A stretch of DNA of 14,500 nucleotides from Oscillospiraceae bacterium (GTDB lineage Bacteria; Bacillota; Clostridia; Oscillospirales; Ruminococcaceae): contig SVNB01000039.1 in assembly GCA_015067125.1 (NCBI GenBank), positions 1 through 14,500 on the forward strand, written 5' to 3'. This document shows, one piece after another, positions 9,039 to 14,165 of the stretch. The notes under the pieces are model-generated. The model was not told the DNA's origin, ran no database searches, and worked only from the letters and a program-made list of their open reading frames with translations. The position numbers and the translations under genes were made by a program. Position 1 is the first letter of the stretch; every line of letters starts with the position of its first letter.

Positions 9039-9067
9039 TTGCAAGAGCCGGACAGTTTTGATATAAT
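9039..9067 (+). promoter_or_regulatory. Sigma-A-type promoter of the TRIC-family gene
   Basis: A perfect -10 TATAAT (9062-9067) lies 17 bp after TTGCAA (9039-9044), which matches the -35 consensus at four of six positions. It begins right after the rdgB terminator and about 33 bp before the ATG at 9100, so this gene is its own transcription unit. Confidence 0.75.
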
Positions 9068-9099
9068 CGTACCATAAATCATTTTTACGGAGCTTTTTT

Positions 9100-9741
9100 A
9101 TGCCACAGAATCTTTTGCTTTTGTTTGAACTTTTGGGAACAGTTGCCTTTGCACTTTCCGGCGCGATGGTTGCGCTTTCCAAAAAAATGGATATATTCGG
9201 CGTTGCGGTGCTTGGGCTTGTAACAGCGGTGGGCGGCGGAGTTATCCGCGACCTTGTGCTTGGAATAACGCCGCCGGCAACGTTTAAAAATCCGGTTTAT
9301 GCCACTGTCGCGATAATTGTATCCGTTGCGGCCTTTGTTCCCGCCATAAGGCGCTTTTTGTTTGCCAAACCCGGGCTTTACGATAAGTTTTTGCTTTTGA
9401 TGGATTCCATAGGACTTGGAATTTTTACCGTGGTTGGCATAGAAACCGCATATATTGCCGGGCACAGCAGCAGTTGGTTTCTGCTGATTTTTGTGGGTGT
9501 TATAACCGGCTGCGGCGGCGGAATCCTTCGGGATATTCTTGCGCAGAATACCCCTGCCGTTCTGGTAAAGCATTTTTATGCCAGCGCTTCCATAATCGGC
9601 GCTGTTGTATGTATTCTGCTGTGGAAGCTTTTTGGTCAATCGGCGGCAATCATCGGCGGAGCTTTTTCTGTTTTGGTTCTGCGCCTTTTGGCCGCAAAAT
9701 ACCAATGGAGCCTTCCTAAGCCGGAAAACGATTTTGAATAA
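9100..9741 (+). CDS. TRIC-type cation channel family protein (UPF0126)
   Basis: The 213-residue protein is strongly hydrophobic with about six or seven membrane segments, so it sits in the cell membrane. It shows the internal duplication typical of the prokaryotic TRIC/UPF0126 (YicG-like) family: each half carries a GGG-x-x-RD motif, GGGVIRDLVLG at residues 45-55 and GGGILRDIL at 139-147. TRIC proteins are known as trimeric potassium-permeable channels in animals, and bacterial members have solved trimeric structures. The bacterial physiological role is not settled and the glycine family annotation is sometimes applied, so only the family is claimed. The start is supported by CGGAG at 9088-9092. 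Its own promoter and terminator bracket it, and nothing ties it to the purine operon. Confidence 0.9.
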   Translation: MPQNLLLLFELLGTVAFALSGAMVALSKKMDIFGVAVLGLVTAVGGGVIRDLVLGITPPATFKNPVYATVAIIVSVAAFVPAIRRFLFAKPGLYDKFLLLMDSIGLGIFTVVGIETAYIAGHSSSWFLLIFVGVITGCGGGILRDILAQNTPAVLVKHFYASASIIGAVVCILLWKLFGQSAAIIGGAFSVLVLRLLAAKYQWSLPKPENDFE

Positions 9742-9747
9742 ACAGCG

Positions 9748-9777
9748 GCTCTCTTTTTTAAAAAAGAGAGCTTTTTT
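9748..9777 (+). terminator. Rho-independent terminator of the TRIC-family gene
   Basis: A perfect self-complementary 24-mer (GCTCTCTTTTTT at 9748-9759 and its complement at 9760-9771) is followed by six Ts. The central A/T bases would form the loop. It starts six bases after the stop codon. Confidence 0.85.
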
Positions 9778-9796
9778 ATAAATTTTTTAAAATAAA

Positions 9797-9823
9797 TGTG
9801 AACTTTTTCTTCTTTAAACGCTA
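9797..9823 (+). promoter_or_regulatory. Candidate ECF-type promoter of the sigma/anti-sigma pair
   Basis: TGTGAAC (9797-9803) and CGCTA (9819-9823) are separated by about 15 bp, resembling the GAAC / CGT pattern recognised by ECF sigma factors. No convincing sigma-A -10/-35 pair is visible in the 90 bases before the gene. The position fits an autoregulated sigma operon, but this is a pattern match only. Confidence 0.4.
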
Positions 9824-9854
9824 CTTTATGGTTGAAGGCCTTTAAAAAAAACGG

Positions 9855-9862
9855 AAAGGAGG
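9855..9862 (+). promoter_or_regulatory. Ribosome binding site selecting the TTG start of the sigma factor
   Basis: AAAGGAGG lies 6 nt before the TTG at 9869. The in-frame GTG at 9863 directly abuts the ribosome site and cannot be used, so the TTG start is preferred. Confidence 0.7.
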
Positions 9863-9868
9863 GTGCAC

Positions 9869-10429
9869 TTGGAAGACTGCAAAATAATAGAACTTTATTT
9901 TAACCGCAGCGAAGATGCCATTCCGGAAACGGAGCGAAAATACGGTGCATATTGTCTTTCTGTTGCAAAAAACATTCTTGGAACAGAAGAAGACGCAAAA
10001 GAATGTCTTAACGATGCTCTGCTTGCTGTTTGGAACAATATTCCGCCCCAAAGGCCGGATTCTCTTTCTGCCTATATAGGAAAAATCGCAAGAAATATTG
10101 CCCTTAACCGATACAGAAAAAACACTGCGGAAAAACGCGGCGGAACCGAAACCGCCGCCGTGCTTGAAGAAATCTGCGAATTTGTTTCCGGCACAGAAAA
10201 CCCGGAGCAGGAAGCGGAGCAAAGGGAGCTTATTGCGGCGATAAACGATTTTCTTGGCACTTTGCCTGCAGAAAAGAGAAAAGTTTTTGTGGCAAGGTAT
10301 TGGTTTTTTAAAAGCACGGAAGAAATTTCTCTCATCTGCGGCAAAAACAGTTTTTTTGTTCACAACACCCTTACCCGCACAAGAGCCAAACTTAAAAAAC
10401 ACCTTAAAGAAAGGGGATTTGAGTTATGA
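9869..10429 (+). CDS. RNA polymerase sigma factor, ECF (sigma-70 family)
   Basis: From the TTG start the protein has 186 residues, typical for an extracytoplasmic-function sigma factor with regions 2 and 4 only. Region 2 is seen in YGAYCLSVAKNILGTEEDAK, ECLNDALLAVWNNIPP and SLSAYIGKIARNIALNRYR, the last being the -10 recognition/core-binding part. Region 4 begins near LGTLPAEKRKVFVARYWF and carries the helix-turn-helix ISLICGKNSFFVHNTLTRTR. It would direct RNA polymerase to a small regulon, probably including its own promoter. Its stop overlaps the next start codon in ATGA (10426-10429), which couples it to the membrane protein that follows, the usual arrangement for sigma and anti-sigma. The inducing signal cannot be told from the sequence. 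Confidence 0.9.
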   Translation: MEDCKIIELYFNRSEDAIPETERKYGAYCLSVAKNILGTEEDAKECLNDALLAVWNNIPPQRPDSLSAYIGKIARNIALNRYRKNTAEKRGGTETAAVLEEICEFVSGTENPEQEAEQRELIAAINDFLGTLPAEKRKVFVARYWFFKSTEEISLICGKNSFFVHNTLTRTRAKLKKHLKERGFEL

Positions 10430-11313
10430 AAGAAGAAAAATTCACAAAAATCCTCGGAGAAATCGATGAAAAATACGTTAACGAGGTTATGGAAGAATCA
10501 AAGCCGCGCCGCTTTGTTCCTTTTAAAAAATGGGCCGCCCTTGCCGCCTGCTTCTGCATAATCGCAATAAGCGCAACGGTGGTTGTTGCAGAAGTTTTTG
10601 ATATCAAGTTCATCGGAAACGGAATTGATTTCAGCAGCAGGCACAAAACCAATTATTATTTTAAGGTTGAAATAGAAGAAGAATATCTTTCGGAAGATGT
10701 TTTTGGAAAAAGATTTGCCGAAGCGAAGGAAGGCCTTGCAAAATCCGTTGACTGGGCCGCGGGATGTCCCGATTGCAAGAAAAACGCACCAAACGCCTGC
10801 GAATTTCACATATCTCACGGAACATGGCGCAAAGCGTTCCGCGAAGGTCCGGAAGAGGCCCTTGATATTATCGGTTGCGAAGAAATCATATATCCAAAAT
10901 TTGATTATGACCACGATATAACCTGGCTTTCCGTAACCGGGTACAAAGACCCCGTAAAAGTGGAAGAAGTAATGGTGGCATCTTCTTATTTAAATGATGA
11001 TATGATCATAAACAACAGTTTTACCGTTCTTATAAAAGAAGATGACCGTTATAACTGGAGGAAGTTTCCCAGCGGATACGGTTTTTGGTATCCCATGGAA
11101 TCAACCGAAGAATATATCACTCTTAAAAGCGGCACCGAATGTCTTTTGGTAACAAATATTCCCAAATATCAATCAGAAGAAGATCCCAAAGAATTTGTGC
11201 TTTGCGGATATATCCTTAAAAAAAATATTCTTTACGAAATATCCGTTTGGGGCTTCCCCGGAGATGAGGAAGAAGCAGAAAAAATCTTTTTTGAATGGGC
11301 AAATCATTATTAA
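10426..11313 (+). CDS. Single-pass membrane protein, probable anti-sigma factor
   Basis: The 295-residue protein has a short cytoplasmic N-terminus (1-35) with the IDEKYVNEVMEE stretch that is common at the start of Firmicutes anti-sigma factors. One membrane segment follows (about 36-55, WAALAACFCIIAISATVVVA), then a large outer domain of about 240 residues. The overlap with the sigma gene and this topology suggest it holds the sigma factor at the membrane until a signal releases it; that role is inference. The outer domain contains a compact cluster C114, C117, C125, H128, H131, which could bind a metal or form disulfides. Late in the domain a segment KKNILYEISVWG resembles the end of other anti-sigma outer domains. 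Unlike the purine genes it uses TTA and TCA codons. I do not recognise a named outer domain. Confidence 0.75.
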   Translation: MKEEKFTKILGEIDEKYVNEVMEESKPRRFVPFKKWAALAACFCIIAISATVVVAEVFDIKFIGNGIDFSSRHKTNYYFKVEIEEEYLSEDVFGKRFAEAKEGLAKSVDWAAGCPDCKKNAPNACEFHISHGTWRKAFREGPEEALDIIGCEEIIYPKFDYDHDITWLSVTGYKDPVKVEEVMVASSYLNDDMIINNSFTVLIKEDDRYNWRKFPSGYGFWYPMESTEEYITLKSGTECLLVTNIPKYQSEEDPKEFVLCGYILKKNILYEISVWGFPGDEEEAEKIFFEWANHY

Positions 11314-11314
11314 T

Positions 11315-11352
11315 AAAAAAGCAGGTGTTTTTACAAAACACCTGCTTTTTTT
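11315..11352. terminator. Bidirectional terminator between convergent genes
   Basis: GCAGGTGTTTT (11321-11331) pairs with AAAACACCTGC (11335-11345) around a 3-nt loop. Six As before and seven Ts after lengthen the stem and supply a T tract on either strand. It lies between the anti-sigma stop and the stop of the minus-strand 58-codon gene, serving both. Confidence 0.9.
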
Positions 11353-11353
11353 G

Positions 11354-11530
11354 CTATTTTATTTTTCTCAGATATGCCGTACCGCTGCTTTTATCAAAAT
11401 TTTCTGTTCCTATATCGTCCGGCATCCAGGTAGGAGAAATTCTTTCTCCGTTTTTTGCCGCTTTGGAGCGATATTCTTTTTGGGTTGGCGCGATTTTTCC
11501 GGCAAGATATTCGTACTTCTTTTTATCCAT
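11354..11530 (-). CDS. Small basic protein of unknown function (58 aa)
   Basis: The gene reads MDKKKYEYLAGKIAPTQKEY at its start and is rich in lysine, with no membrane segment or signal peptide. I do not recognise the family. It is taken as real because an excellent ribosome site, GGAGG (11539-11535), lies just before the ATG at 11530, and because the gene stops a few bases before a terminator that works in its direction. A longer in-frame reading from 11578 would include the upstream hairpin as coding sequence and has no ribosome site, so it is rejected. The ribosome site lies partly inside a small hairpin (11550-11537), hinting at translational control. It is separated from the upstream 73-codon gene by a terminator-like stem. 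Confidence 0.6.
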   Translation of the reverse strand: MDKKKYEYLAGKIAPTQKEYRSKAAKNGERISPTWMPDDIGTENFDKSSGTAYLRKIK

Positions 11531-11536
11531 TTTTCC

Positions 11537-11550
11537 TCCGTGCTCACGGA
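11537..11550 (-). promoter_or_regulatory. Hairpin overlapping the ribosome site of the 58-aa gene
   Basis: On the minus strand TCCGTG-AG-CACGGA forms a 6-bp stem with a very tight loop that covers the first bases of GGAGG. Its distal arm repeats the GAGCACGG of the terminator stem just upstream, so the two structures could compete for pairing. A regulatory role is inferred from geometry only. Confidence 0.35.
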
Positions 11551-11586
11551 CAAAACCCGTGCTCAAATTTTCGAGCACGGGTTTTG
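11551..11586 (-). terminator. Terminator-like stem between the two small genes
   Basis: A perfect 14-bp stem (CAAAACCCGTGCTC at 11551-11564 with its complement at 11573-11586) has an 8-nt loop. On the minus strand the stem ends GGGTTTTG, giving a short T tract. It starts one or two bases after the stop of the 73-codon gene and ends its transcript at least partly. Confidence 0.75.
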
Positions 11587-11587
11587 C

Positions 11588-11809
11588 TTATTGTTTGTTC
11601 GGGTCGTTTGTGGAATTTGCGCCGGAAACTTCCGCCTGGTATCCAAAACCCCATTTGGGATTTATTTTTGCGATTTCTTCTGTTTTGCTTGCAATTGTTT
11701 CTGTAAGTGGCGGAGCCGCCATTTCCACATAGGGGCGCAGGGTTTCCCAATCGTTTACTTTTTTTCCGTTATGGGGTATGGGCGGTTTATAGCCTTTTGA
11801 ATTATTCAT
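11588..11809 (-). CDS. Small protein of unknown function (73 aa)
   Basis: The 73-residue product begins MNNSKGYKPPIPHNGKKVND and is hydrophilic, with a few prolines and no membrane segment. I do not recognise a family. Evidence that it is real: the ATG is preceded by a strong ribosome site on the minus strand (AAGAGGTGA, about 11824-11816), and the stop is followed immediately by a 14-bp terminator-type stem. Upstream is about 110 bp of AT-rich sequence where a promoter would sit, though I cannot point to a clear -35/-10 pair. Its function and any link with the neighbouring 58-codon gene or the lysis genes are unknown. Confidence 0.6.
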   Translation of the reverse strand: MNNSKGYKPPIPHNGKKVNDWETLRPYVEMAAPPLTETIASKTEEIAKINPKWGFGYQAEVSGANSTNDPNKQ

Positions 11810-11929
11810 AAAAAATCACCTCTTTAAAAATATTTTTTCCCTTGTGCAAATTAATATAACAGCCATTTTTCGGCAAATTTTTTTATAATTAAAAACAGAT
11901 TTTAAATTCCCTCCGAGTTCCTGGTTATC

Positions 11930-12055
11930 CCTCATCCGTCTTTTTGCCTTGTGGCGAAAAATCCACCTTCCCCAAGGGAAAGCTGAATTTGGCCCCCTTG
12001 CCTAAAGGGGGCTGGATTTTTTAACCGCCTGCGGTTAAAAAAGACTGGGGGATTC
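11930..12055. repeat. Intergenic hairpin repeat, element A, full copy
   Basis: The unit starts CCTCATCCGTC (11930-11940) and ends GACTGGGGGATTC. In between are four dyads: TTTTTGCC/GGCGAAAAA, CTTCCCC/GGGAAAG, GCCCCCTT/AAGGGGGC, and a perfect 12-bp stem TTTTTTAACCGC/GCGGTTAAAAAA (12017-12042). This layout is familiar from non-coding repeats dispersed in many gut Clostridia genomes, probably non-autonomous mobile or REP-like elements. No gene is present. The 120 bases before it (11810-11929) are AT-rich leader sequence for the 73-codon gene with no clear element. Confidence 0.7.
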
Positions 12056-12085
12056 TTTTATAAATTACCGGTTTTTGAAAAAACA

Positions 12086-12127
12086 CCTCATCCGTCTGCT
12101 CCGCAGACACCTTCCCCTCAAGGGGAA
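12086..12127. repeat. Intergenic hairpin repeat, element A, partial second copy
   Basis: This repeats the CCTCATCCGTC opening (12086-12096) of the full copy 156 bp earlier. It then has its own hairpin GTCTGC-TCC-GCAGAC (12094-12108) and TTCCCCT-CA-AGGGGAA (12112-12127). The sequence of the first hairpin differs while its fold is kept. The second half of the element is missing, replaced by element B. Confidence 0.65.
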
Positions 12128-12151
12128 AGCTGCTCTCCGGGTTACTTGTTT

Positions 12152-12264
12152 GCGGCGGGAGCAAAGCCCCCGCCCTACGGTAATTCGGTTGCCTTGCGGA
12201 ACGGTCAGGACCATTCCCTACGGTCGGCATAAAAACGGGCGGCCACGCAGGGCCGCCCTTACGG
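12152..12264. repeat. Intergenic hairpin repeat, element B (three modules ending CCCTACGG)
   Basis: Three consecutive hairpins are each followed by CCCTACGG or a close variant (12173-12180, 12216-12223, and CCCTTACGG at 12256-12264). The stems are GGCGGGAGC/GCCCCCGCC (12154-12174, one mismatch), GGAACGGTC/GACCATTCC (12198-12217, one mismatch) and the perfect GGGCGGCC/GGCCGCCC (12237-12258). Mismatched but conserved pairing and a repeated end motif point to a modular dispersed repeat. It is GC-rich compared with its surroundings. Confidence 0.65.
12231..12258 (-). terminator. Probable terminator of the lysis cassette, supplied by the repeat
   Basis: Read on the minus strand, GGGCGGCC-CTGCGT-GGCCGCCC is followed by GTTTTT. 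It lies about 20 bases after the amidase stop codon, so the last hairpin of element B can end the lysis operon transcript. Confidence 0.65.
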
Positions 12265-12278
12265 TGAATTTGAAAAAA

Positions 12279-13013
12279 TTAATTGATTACGTCAATTTTG
12301 CTTATAACATTTCCCGGCTTTCTTTTTATCTTCGGCTTTGCAACAGCTTCTTCTCCGCCCGGTGCAGAAGTATATTCTTCTCCAAAGCCTTCCACAATGC
12401 TTCTTGCTATTCCATCCGCTATTTTTTCTTTGTTCTGCTGATAAACCGCAAAATCCTTTGCGTTAGTCAAAAAGCAAATTTCCAGAAGATCGGCAGAAAT
12501 TCCGTTTTGCCAACAGGTGCGGATAAACCCAAAATAATCTTCCGTTTCCGCCGCGGCGTCAAAACGCCTTGTAGTAAGGTTCAGTTTTTTATCAAATACT
12601 TCTGCGCGATTATAAAAGCTGTTGCTTCTTGCAAAGGGTTTTCTTTCCGCAAAATACTTTTTAAGCTCACGCAGAAAACCGCTTTCTATTCCCGCGGTTT
12701 TTTCCGCATAGGGAACGTAAACCTCGCTTCCGTTTGCGGAAGAATTTTCGAACCCATTAAAATGAACGGAAAGAGCAAAATCCGCGCCGCTTTTTGCCAT
12801 AAGCTCCGCCCTTTTGCTTACGCTGCCAGGGTTAATATCCGTTTGCCTGCTCATAATTACTTTAAAGCCATTGGCAAGCAGTTTTTGCTCTATCATAAGG
12901 GCCTGTTCCAAAGCAAAATCTTTTTCAAAAAGTCCATCGTTAACTGTGTTTATGCCGTAAGTTCCGGAAGAATTTCCGCCGTGTCCTGCGTCTATTCCTA
13001 TAATCGCTTTCAT
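12279..13013 (-). CDS. N-acetylmuramoyl-L-alanine amidase (Amidase_3 type), phage-type endolysin
   Basis: The 244-residue protein is a zinc amidase that cuts the bond between muramic acid and the stem peptide of cell-wall peptidoglycan. The zinc ligands are visible as His11 in IDAGHGG, Glu30 in LFEKDF and His84 in LSVHFNG; the catalytic Glu178 is in LLEICFLTN. There is no signal peptide, and the C-terminal tail (about 217-244) is short and basic with no recognised wall-binding repeat. Absence of a signal peptide, plus the holin directly upstream, indicates release by holin as in phage lysis. Its ATG overlaps the holin stop by 4 nt (13010-13013) with no separate strong ribosome site, so translation is probably coupled. 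No truncation or frameshift is seen, so it should be functional. Confidence 0.92.
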   Translation of the reverse strand: MKAIIGIDAGHGGNSSGTYGINTVNDGLFEKDFALEQALMIEQKLLANGFKVIMSRQTDINPGSVSKRAELMAKSGADFALSVHFNGFENSSANGSEVYVPYAEKTAGIESGFLRELKKYFAERKPFARSNSFYNRAEVFDKKLNLTTRRFDAAAETEDYFGFIRTCWQNGISADLLEICFLTNAKDFAVYQQNKEKIADGIARSIVEGFGEEYTSAPGGEEAVAKPKIKRKPGNVISKIDVIN

Positions 13014-13303
13014 AAATACAGTTCCTCTCTGTCTGTGTCATCCGCTCTTGGCACGTTGTAGGTCATAGCCAAAGCAGAATCCCCAACTCCTTCGGTGGTG
13101 GGATCCACCAAAACACCCAGCGTGGTAAGCGCAGTTATAACCGCGCTGAAAATATTCATCACCATGCTTTCTGTCAGCGCCGGAACAATTCCGCAGGCGC
13201 CAAGCACGCAATAAACAAAGCTTACTCCCGAAGGGACTATTGTCATCCAGAATACGGGGTTTTTAATTCTTACCTTCCAGTTGATATTTTTAATAATATT
13301 CAT
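13010..13303 (-). CDS. Phage holin (Phage_holin_1-like)
   Basis: The 97-residue membrane protein has the hallmarks of this holin family: INWKVRIKNPVFW at the N-terminus (residues 7-19), two membrane segments (about 18-40 and 50-66), then the GVLVDPTTEGVGDSALAMTY motif. It would form membrane lesions that let the amidase reach the wall. Its start is supported by AAAGGAG (13317-13311) 7 nt before the ATG. It lies 16 nt after the XhlA-like gene and overlaps the amidase start by 4 nt, giving a compact three-gene cassette. The charged C-terminus DDTDREELYL is typical of the cytoplasmic tail. Confidence 0.88.
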   Translation of the reverse strand: MNIIKNINWKVRIKNPVFWMTIVPSGVSFVYCVLGACGIVPALTESMVMNIFSAVITALTTLGVLVDPTTEGVGDSALAMTYNVPRADDTDREELYL

Positions 13304-13319
13304 AAAATTTCTCCTTTCT

Positions 13320-13616
13320 TCAGATGCCGATTTTTGCCAGCATCCATGTTACAATTCCGGCAATGATAAGCATCAGCACTTTTTCTGCGGCCATATCCCA
13401 TCTTTTTGCCGGTTTTTCTTTTATCTGTTTTACGTCGCCCTTCATTTCCGCAAGGTCGTCGCGCATATTTTTCTGCTCGATAACCATCTGGCTTACCGCA
13501 TTTGTAAGGTTTCTAAGTTCCTTTTGTTCTTCTTCCAGATTATCTATTCTTCTTTTGTTGGATTTTGCAAGATCAAAGATAAGCTGGTGTTCCCGGGCAA
13601 TTTCTTCGTTATCCAT
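13320..13616 (-). CDS. XhlA-like phage lysis accessory protein (coiled coil plus membrane anchor)
   Basis: The protein has 98 residues from the chosen start. Residues about 10-68 are charged heptad-like sequence predicted to be a coiled coil, followed by PAKRWD and one C-terminal membrane segment (about 78-96, KVLMLIIAGIVTWMLAKIGI). This layout is that of the hemolysin XhlA family of PBSX-like phages, which works with the holin and amidase in host lysis. Three ATG codons stand in a row (13622, 13619, 13616). The ribosome site AAGGGAG (13630-13624) suits the third best, at 7 nt, and it gives MDNEEIAREH. A start at 13652 has no ribosome site. Sequence similarity in such small coiled-coil proteins is weak, so the family is assigned by layout and gene order. 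Confidence 0.75.
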   Translation of the reverse strand: MDNEEIAREHQLIFDLAKSNKRRIDNLEEEQKELRNLTNAVSQMVIEQKNMRDDLAEMKGDVKQIKEKPAKRWDMAAEKVLMLIIAGIVTWMLAKIGI

Positions 13617-13660
13617 CATCATTCTCCCTTCCATTATATGTGTTTTTTCCAACCGGGTTA

Positions 13661-13687
13661 AACACGTTTTGTGCTATTAGTTTTTAA
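13661..13687. repeat. 27-bp dyad repeat, copy 1 (operator-like)
   Basis: This is 24 of 27 bases identical to copy 2 at 13732-13758, in the same orientation 71 bp apart. Its core AACACGTTTTGTGCTA is an imperfect dyad. It begins at the expected transcription start for a minus-strand promoter with -10 at 13699-13694, where a repressor would act. Confidence 0.55.
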
Positions 13688-13693
13688 ATTGTT

Positions 13694-13699
13694 ATTATA
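13694..13699 (-). promoter_or_regulatory. Possible -10 box of the lysis cassette promoter
   Basis: On the minus strand a perfect TATAAT lies about 78 bp before the XhlA-like start. No good -35 is found at 16-18 bp, so the promoter would be weak or need an activator. It stands between the two dyad repeats. Confidence 0.4.
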
Positions 13700-13731
13700 C
13701 TTTTGTGGTAAAAAAGCTGTTTTGGATGTAT

Positions 13732-13758
13732 AACACATTTTGTGTTATTTGTTTTTAA
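13732..13758. repeat. 27-bp dyad repeat, copy 2 (operator-like)
   Basis: The core TAACACA-TTT-TGTGTTA (13731-13747) is a perfect 7-bp dyad, and a T-rich tail is shared with copy 1. It lies upstream of the possible lysis promoter and just downstream of the 102-codon gene that ends at 13770. Confidence 0.55.
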
Positions 13759-13785
13759 TAAAAAATTGATCAATAATCAATTTTT
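13755..13785 (-). terminator. Weak AT-rich terminator of the 102-aa gene
   Basis: AAAAATTGAT (13761-13770) pairs perfectly with ATCAATTTTT (13776-13785) over a 5-nt loop. On the minus strand it is followed by a T-rich stretch. It overlaps the stop codon at 13772-13770. The stem has few G-C pairs, so efficiency is doubtful. Confidence 0.45.
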
Positions 13786-14078
13786 CCTTTAAGATATTCT
13801 TCATAGTCATAAGGAATGCCAATATCATAATTCTTGTAATAATGAAAAAATTCCATAGGAAAAACGAAATCTCCGTCCACAAATTTTCCCGCCGTAAGCT
13901 TTTCGCCTGTAAATACATCTCTGCTGTCAGCACTTGTGTACCATTTTTCAACAGCGTCAGATTCTATATACTTTATAATTTTTTCTTTTGGGATTTCATT
14001 TTTTATCTCCGCATATTCAGTAATATCTTCGTTGCAATTTCCATACGGTAATCCTTTAAGTAAACCAAAAACTCTCAT
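13770..14078 (-). CDS. Orphan protein of unknown function (102 aa)
   Basis: The protein begins MRVFGLLKGLPYGNCNED and is soluble, aromatic-rich and acidic; near the C-terminus it has FVFPMEFFHYYKNYDIGIPY. I do not recognise the family. The start at 14078 is chosen over 14105 because AAAGGGG lies about 9 nt upstream, whereas the longer start has no ribosome site and would fall close to the promoter. It has its own promoter (14145-14118). The gene is AT-rich and uses TTA for leucine, which the operon genes of this window avoid, so it is likely an acquired gene. Small acidic single genes with such make-up are often immunity proteins of toxin systems, but no motif proves this. Confidence 0.65.
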   Translation of the reverse strand: MRVFGLLKGLPYGNCNEDITEYAEIKNEIPKEKIIKYIESDAVEKWYTSADSRDVFTGEKLTAGKFVDGDFVFPMEFFHYYKNYDIGIPYDYEEYLKGKIDY

Positions 14079-14117
14079 TTTATATTTCCCCTTTGCGGCA
14101 GACATTTTTCTGCTTAA

Positions 14118-14145
14118 ATTATATCACCGTAAACTCTCTTTTCAA
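14118..14145 (-). promoter_or_regulatory. Sigma-A-type promoter of the 102-aa gene
   Basis: On the minus strand TTGAAA (14145-14140) is 16 bp from a perfect TATAAT (14123-14118), matching the consensus at 11 of 12 positions. It lies 40 bp before the ATG at 14078, so that gene can be transcribed independently of the gene upstream. Confidence 0.78.
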
Positions 14146-14165
14146 AGTACGATTTCAATTCAGAT

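Noticed and set aside
11195..11800. Plus-strand open frames of 145-201 codons over the two small minus-strand genes
   Set aside because: They begin inside the anti-sigma gene or its terminator, have no ribosome site, and yield cysteine/phenylalanine-rich sequence of antisense type.
12021..12230. A minus-strand open frame of 69 codons within the repeat block
   Set aside because: It is a translation of the intergenic repeats (giving FPLEGKVSAEQTDE-like text), has no ribosome site, and such frames appear wherever this repeat occurs.
11930..12264. Possible CRISPR array or tRNA-like structures in the hairpin-rich block
   Set aside because: There is no regular repeat-spacer periodicity and no cloverleaf with anticodon and acceptor arms; the units are unequal and modular.
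12075..13061. A plus-strand open frame of 328 codons opposite the amidase
   Set aside because: It is the codon-aligned antisense of the amidase, extended through the repeat block. The amidase strand has all catalytic residues and a proper operon context.
13633..13660. A second TATAAT on the minus strand (13638-13633) with TTTAAC 18 bp upstream, just before the XhlA-like gene
   Set aside because: Transcription from it would start inside the ribosome site AAGGGAG (13630-13624), leaving the gene without a usable leader.
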